Shown one piece after another: positions 5,933-8,144 of a stretch of DNA of 8,144 nt. The number at the start of each line of letters is the position of its first letter. The stretch's first letter is position 1. The notes beneath the pieces were generated by a model. It made no database searches. It was not told where the DNA came from and saw nothing but the letters and a program-made list of their open reading frames with translations. The stretch comes from CAYVUM01 sp964619055. GTDB taxonomy: Bacteria; Pseudomonadota; Alphaproteobacteria; Rhodospirillales; Defluviicoccaceae. Where the stretch lies: contig CAZUDB010000080.1 in assembly GCA_964619055.1 (NCBI GenBank), positions 1-8,144 of the forward strand, written 5' to 3'. The position numbers were made by a program, and so were the translations under genes.

Positions 5933-6799
5933 ATGGTCAGCTTGATCGTCCCGGATCCCGAGGATCCGCGGCTTACCGCGGCAATTACAGGCCTCGATCA
6001 AGACGGTTGCTATGTCGATAGCCGCGTCGTTGTTGAGCGCCCGCTGACCGTATTCTTAAATGCACGCGAGATTGTAACGCTGATGACAATCGGAGATTAC
6101 CCCGATGTGCTCGCGGTTGGTTATCTCATCAACCAGAACATGCTCAACAAAGACGATGAGATCACAGCAATAGATTATGACGATGACATTGACACGGTTG
6201 TGGTCCGAACGAAGCGGCAAACCAACTTCGAGCAAAAATTAAGAAAGAAAGTTATGACGTCCGGCTGTGGTCAAGGTACCGTGTTCGGGGACGTTATGGA
6301 GACATTTGAGAGGAGTGTTCTCAACCCTGATGCTCAGCTTCGCACGAGTTGGCTGTATGCGCTTACGCGGGCAATCAATACAATGCCATCCCTCTATTTG
6401 GCCGCCGGCGCTATCCACGGCTGTGTGTTATGCGAGCGCGATAAGCCCCTGATTTATATGGAGGATGTCGGCCGTCATAATGCGGTTGACAAGATCGCAG
6501 GCTACATGGTGCTGCATGGCCTGAGCGCTGCCGACAAGATTTTCTACACGACCGGCCGTTTGACCAGCGAAATGGTAATTAAAGCGGTTCAGATGGGCAT
6601 TCCGATCCTTGTTAGCCGATCGGGTTTCACCGCTTGGGGCGTGGATTTGGCCCGTCAGGCCAACTTGACTCTAATCGGACGAGCTCGCGGCCAGCGATTC
6701 GTCGCGGTCTCCGGACAGGAGCGTATTGTTTACGATGCGGATCTCCGATTGGCGCCAGGAGAACCGAAGGCGCGGCGCCGCAAGGCAAAGTTAGAGTGA
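5933..6799 (+). CDS. fdhD: FdhD, formate dehydrogenase maturation sulfurtransferase
   Basis: FdhD passes sulfur from a cysteine desulfurase to the molybdenum cofactor, making the sulfurated form needed by formate dehydrogenase. It acts in the cytoplasm. I start it at ATG 5933 because GGGAGG (5921-5926) lies six bases upstream. The resulting 288 residues match the family (277 in E. coli) and begin at the conserved region. An in-frame ATG at 5789 would add 48 residues with a weaker ribosome site. Family motifs, numbered from 5933: VVVERPLTVFLNAREIV (32-48), SGCGQGTVFGDVME (110-123), MEDVGRHNAVDKIAGYM (176-192), FYTTGRLTSEMV (204-215) and ILVSRSG (225-231). The E. coli CxxC (C121/C124) is here C112-G-Q-G, with a single Cys. 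A different CxxC, C164-V-L-C167, sits just before the DVGRHN motif. mobA follows after 12 bases, so this heads a cofactor operon. Confidence 0.95.
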   Translation: MVSLIVPDPEDPRLTAAITGLDQDGCYVDSRVVVERPLTVFLNAREIVTLMTIGDYPDVLAVGYLINQNMLNKDDEITAIDYDDDIDTVVVRTKRQTNFEQKLRKKVMTSGCGQGTVFGDVMETFERSVLNPDAQLRTSWLYALTRAINTMPSLYLAAGAIHGCVLCERDKPLIYMEDVGRHNAVDKIAGYMVLHGLSAADKIFYTTGRLTSEMVIKAVQMGIPILVSRSGFTAWGVDLARQANLTLIGRARGQRFVAVSGQERIVYDADLRLAPGEPKARRRKAKLE

Positions 6800-6811
6800 T
6801 CAAAGCGAGCA

Positions 6812-7471
6812 TTGACCGAAGGGCTCCTTCACAACGTGGAACCTGACGCGTTCAAATCAAAATCGCATCACGCTGGCGTCACTGGCGTTCTATTAGCCGG
6901 CGGACGGGCCCGACGGATGGGGGGCGGCGATAAATGTCGGCACCAGATCAACGGTCGGAGCTTGCTTGATAGAGTGATCGAGCGAGCCCGTCCACAAGTC
7001 AGCACACTGATCCTGAACGCCAATGGCGATTTGTCCCGGTTTGCCGACACGGGTTTGGCCGTCGTTGCCGATGTCGTGACGGGCCAAATGGGGCCCTTGG
7101 CAGGCATTCTTACAGGACTAGAATGGACAGCGACCAACACCCATGGCCACCGTTGGGTAGCAAGTATGGCATGCGATACCCCATTTTTCCCACGAGACTT
7201 GGTAAGCCGGCTAGAGACTGCTGTTGTATCGCATGGGGCTCAAATCGCACTTGCAGCTTCTCACGCCCGTCTCCACCCGGTTTTTGGAATTTGGCCCGTG
7301 AACTTGGCGCCGGCTCTTAGAAACGCTATGGTCGAAGATGGTATTCGAAAAATAGACCAGTGGGCGGCCCGTTATCATGTTGCTGTCGTAGAATTCGGTA
7401 CCAATTCCATCGATCCATTTTTCAACATCAATTCGCCGGAAGACATCTCGCTCGCGCAATCGATGGTGTAG
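6812..7471 (+). CDS. mobA: MobA, molybdenum cofactor guanylyltransferase
   Basis: MobA joins GMP from GTP to Mo-molybdopterin, giving MGD, which FDH binds as bis-MGD. It acts in the cytoplasm. The 219 residues contain the nucleotide-binding signature LAGGRARRMGGGDK at 28-41. They also contain NANGD (69-73), GPLAGILTGLEW (94-105), the metal-binding region ACDTPFFPRDL (120-130; Asp122 matches the E. coli GDMPF Asp), HPVFGIWP (155-162) and the C-terminal DPFFNINSPED (201-211). The start is uncertain. TTG 6812 comes 12 bases after the fdhD stop, with only a weak purine-rich site. GTG 6836 would give 211 residues and has GAAGGG upstream, but that site lies inside a small hairpin (6818-6830). Residues before about 22 are not conserved in this family, so either start preserves function. 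Cys121 replaces the more common Gly in (G/C)DTPF. Confidence 0.94.
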   Translation: MTEGLLHNVEPDAFKSKSHHAGVTGVLLAGGRARRMGGGDKCRHQINGRSLLDRVIERARPQVSTLILNANGDLSRFADTGLAVVADVVTGQMGPLAGILTGLEWTATNTHGHRWVASMACDTPFFPRDLVSRLETAVVSHGAQIALAASHARLHPVFGIWPVNLAPALRNAMVEDGIRKIDQWAARYHVAVVEFGTNSIDPFFNINSPEDISLAQSMV

Positions 7472-7506
7472 CACACCGATCTTTCGAATGTTTGGGGCAC
7501 TGTCCT

Positions 7507-8019
7507 TTGAGAATTTTCGGCATAGTTGGCTGGAGCGGGTGCGGCAAGACAGCACTTGTGGAGGCATTGCTTCCCATCTTGACGTCCCGGGGACTGAGCG
7601 TCTCCACAATTAAACACACTCACGAACGGGTTGACCTAGATCAGCCGGGCAAAGACAGTTTCCGCCACAGAACGGCGGGTGCAACGGATGTGGTTCTGCT
7701 AAGTCCGAGCCGCTGGACTCTAATTCACGAAGTTAGAGATGATCCTGTACCAAAACCGGAAGATGTTATCGCGATGATGACACCCGTTGACCTGGTGCTG
7801 GTGGAGGGTTTCAAAGCGCTCGAGCATAAAAAAATTGAAGTCTATCGGCGTGTATTGGGAAAACCGCTTCTAGTGACACATGACAGACATATAGAGGCAG
7901 TCGCAACTGATGAACCGATACCAGGCGTTTCTTTCCCTACTCTAGACTTGAACAATCCATCAGCTATTGCATCCTTTATCATTGAGACCTGTGGTCTGGC
8001 ATCACGACCCTTAATTTGA
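7507..8019 (+). CDS. mobB: MobB, GTP-binding molybdopterin-guanine dinucleotide adapter
   Basis: MobB binds GTP and MobA and aids MGD formation or delivery. It is helpful rather than essential in E. coli. The preferred start is TTG 7507, which gives 170 residues, the usual MobB length, and puts the P-loop (GWSGCGKT, 8-15) near the N-terminus as in E. coli MobB. GGGG at 7494-7497 is a passable ribosome site. TTG 7492 is the alternative. The frame is open further upstream to 7360 inside mobA, but that part has no MobB character. Family motifs are IKHTH (about 36-40), the DQPGKDSFRHRTAGA segment that matches E. coli DKPGKDSYELRKAGA, RWTLIHE and DLVLVEGFK (about 96-104). The gap to mobA is 35 bases, so it is co-transcribed. 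Downstream DNA has no clear terminator. Confidence 0.94.
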   Translation: MRIFGIVGWSGCGKTALVEALLPILTSRGLSVSTIKHTHERVDLDQPGKDSFRHRTAGATDVVLLSPSRWTLIHEVRDDPVPKPEDVIAMMTPVDLVLVEGFKALEHKKIEVYRRVLGKPLLVTHDRHIEAVATDEPIPGVSFPTLDLNNPSAIASFIIETCGLASRPLI

Positions 8020-8144
8020 GGCCATTTCAACAGGTTCGATCAAAAGCGACTTTCAAGAACGGCTCTCGACGCTTCAACCTGAATTGTTGGGCATACGAAA
8101 GATCGACTGACCTGCCCGTTCATCGGATCCACCTGCGGCGCTAG
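8020..8144. other. Right-edge region without a supported gene
   Basis: No start codon with a ribosome site and no recognisable protein is seen on either strand in these 125 bases. Imperfect nested inverted repeats occur: CAGGTT (8031-8036) with AACCTG (8076-8081), and AAGCG (8044-8048) with CGCTT (8070-8074). The internal loops are uneven and no T-run follows, so I do not call a terminator. A minus-strand frame is open from the window edge to a TGA at 8042-8040 and could be the tail of an unseen gene. Confidence 0.4.

Noticed and set aside
7360..7506. Extension of mobB upstream into mobA
   Set aside because: The extra 49 residues are Arg/His/Cys-rich, have no MobB similarity and overlap the conserved mobA C-terminus. 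The TTG at 7507 gives the normal family length.
8040..8144. Minus-strand frame open from the right edge to a TGA at 8042-8040, possible gene C-terminus
   Set aside because: Only 34 codons are visible and no family motif is recognisable. It could be real but is unsupported.
8022..8144. Plus-strand frame that ends at the TAG on the last base of the window
   Set aside because: It has no start codon or ribosome site and no recognisable protein character.

Overview
The window is a formate dehydrogenase (FDH) locus from a proteobacterium. The alphaproteobacterial line is the best guess, from the FDH3-type subunits, the FdhD subtype, a MobA of the fused-motif alphaproteobacterial style and a sampled GC of roughly 60% in the structural genes. 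This is judged from protein character only, and no rRNA or other phylogenetic marker is present.

Left block, plus strand (2-4122): the C-terminal two thirds of the molybdo/tungsto-bis-MGD formate dehydrogenase alpha subunit (fdhA, cut by the window start), the four-cluster iron-sulfur beta subunit (fdhB), a small predicted lipoprotein, a possible 29-residue ORF joined to both neighbours by ATGA overlaps, and the gamma subunit, a membrane di-heme cytochrome b (fdhC). Together they should oxidise formate in the periplasm and pass electrons alpha -> beta -> gamma -> quinone. The start of fdhA lies outside the window, so the twin-arginine signal, the N-terminal cluster and the Cys/Sec metal ligand cannot be seen.

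Middle block, minus strand (4181-5673, optional start 5700): a periplasmic fusion of a seven-bladed WD40 propeller with a mono-heme class I cytochrome c, followed with a 4-base ATGA overlap by a 46-residue single-pass small protein. This pair converges on fdhC, with a bulged GC-rich hairpin between them, and diverges from fdhD.

Right block, plus strand (5933-8019): fdhD (sulfurtransferase for FDH cofactor), mobA (adds GMP to molybdopterin) and mobB (GTP-binding MobA partner). They are tightly spaced and look like a cofactor-maturation operon serving the enzyme on the left. mobA and mobB both appear to use TTG starts. This block is visibly more AT-rich than fdhABC. The final 125 bases contain no gene I can support.

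The core machinery is well known. The parts worth a second look are the WD40-cytochrome c/small protein pair, the lipoprotein and micro-ORF between fdhB and fdhC, and the FdhD in which the canonical CxxC is reduced to one Cys while another CxxC appears about 50 residues further on.
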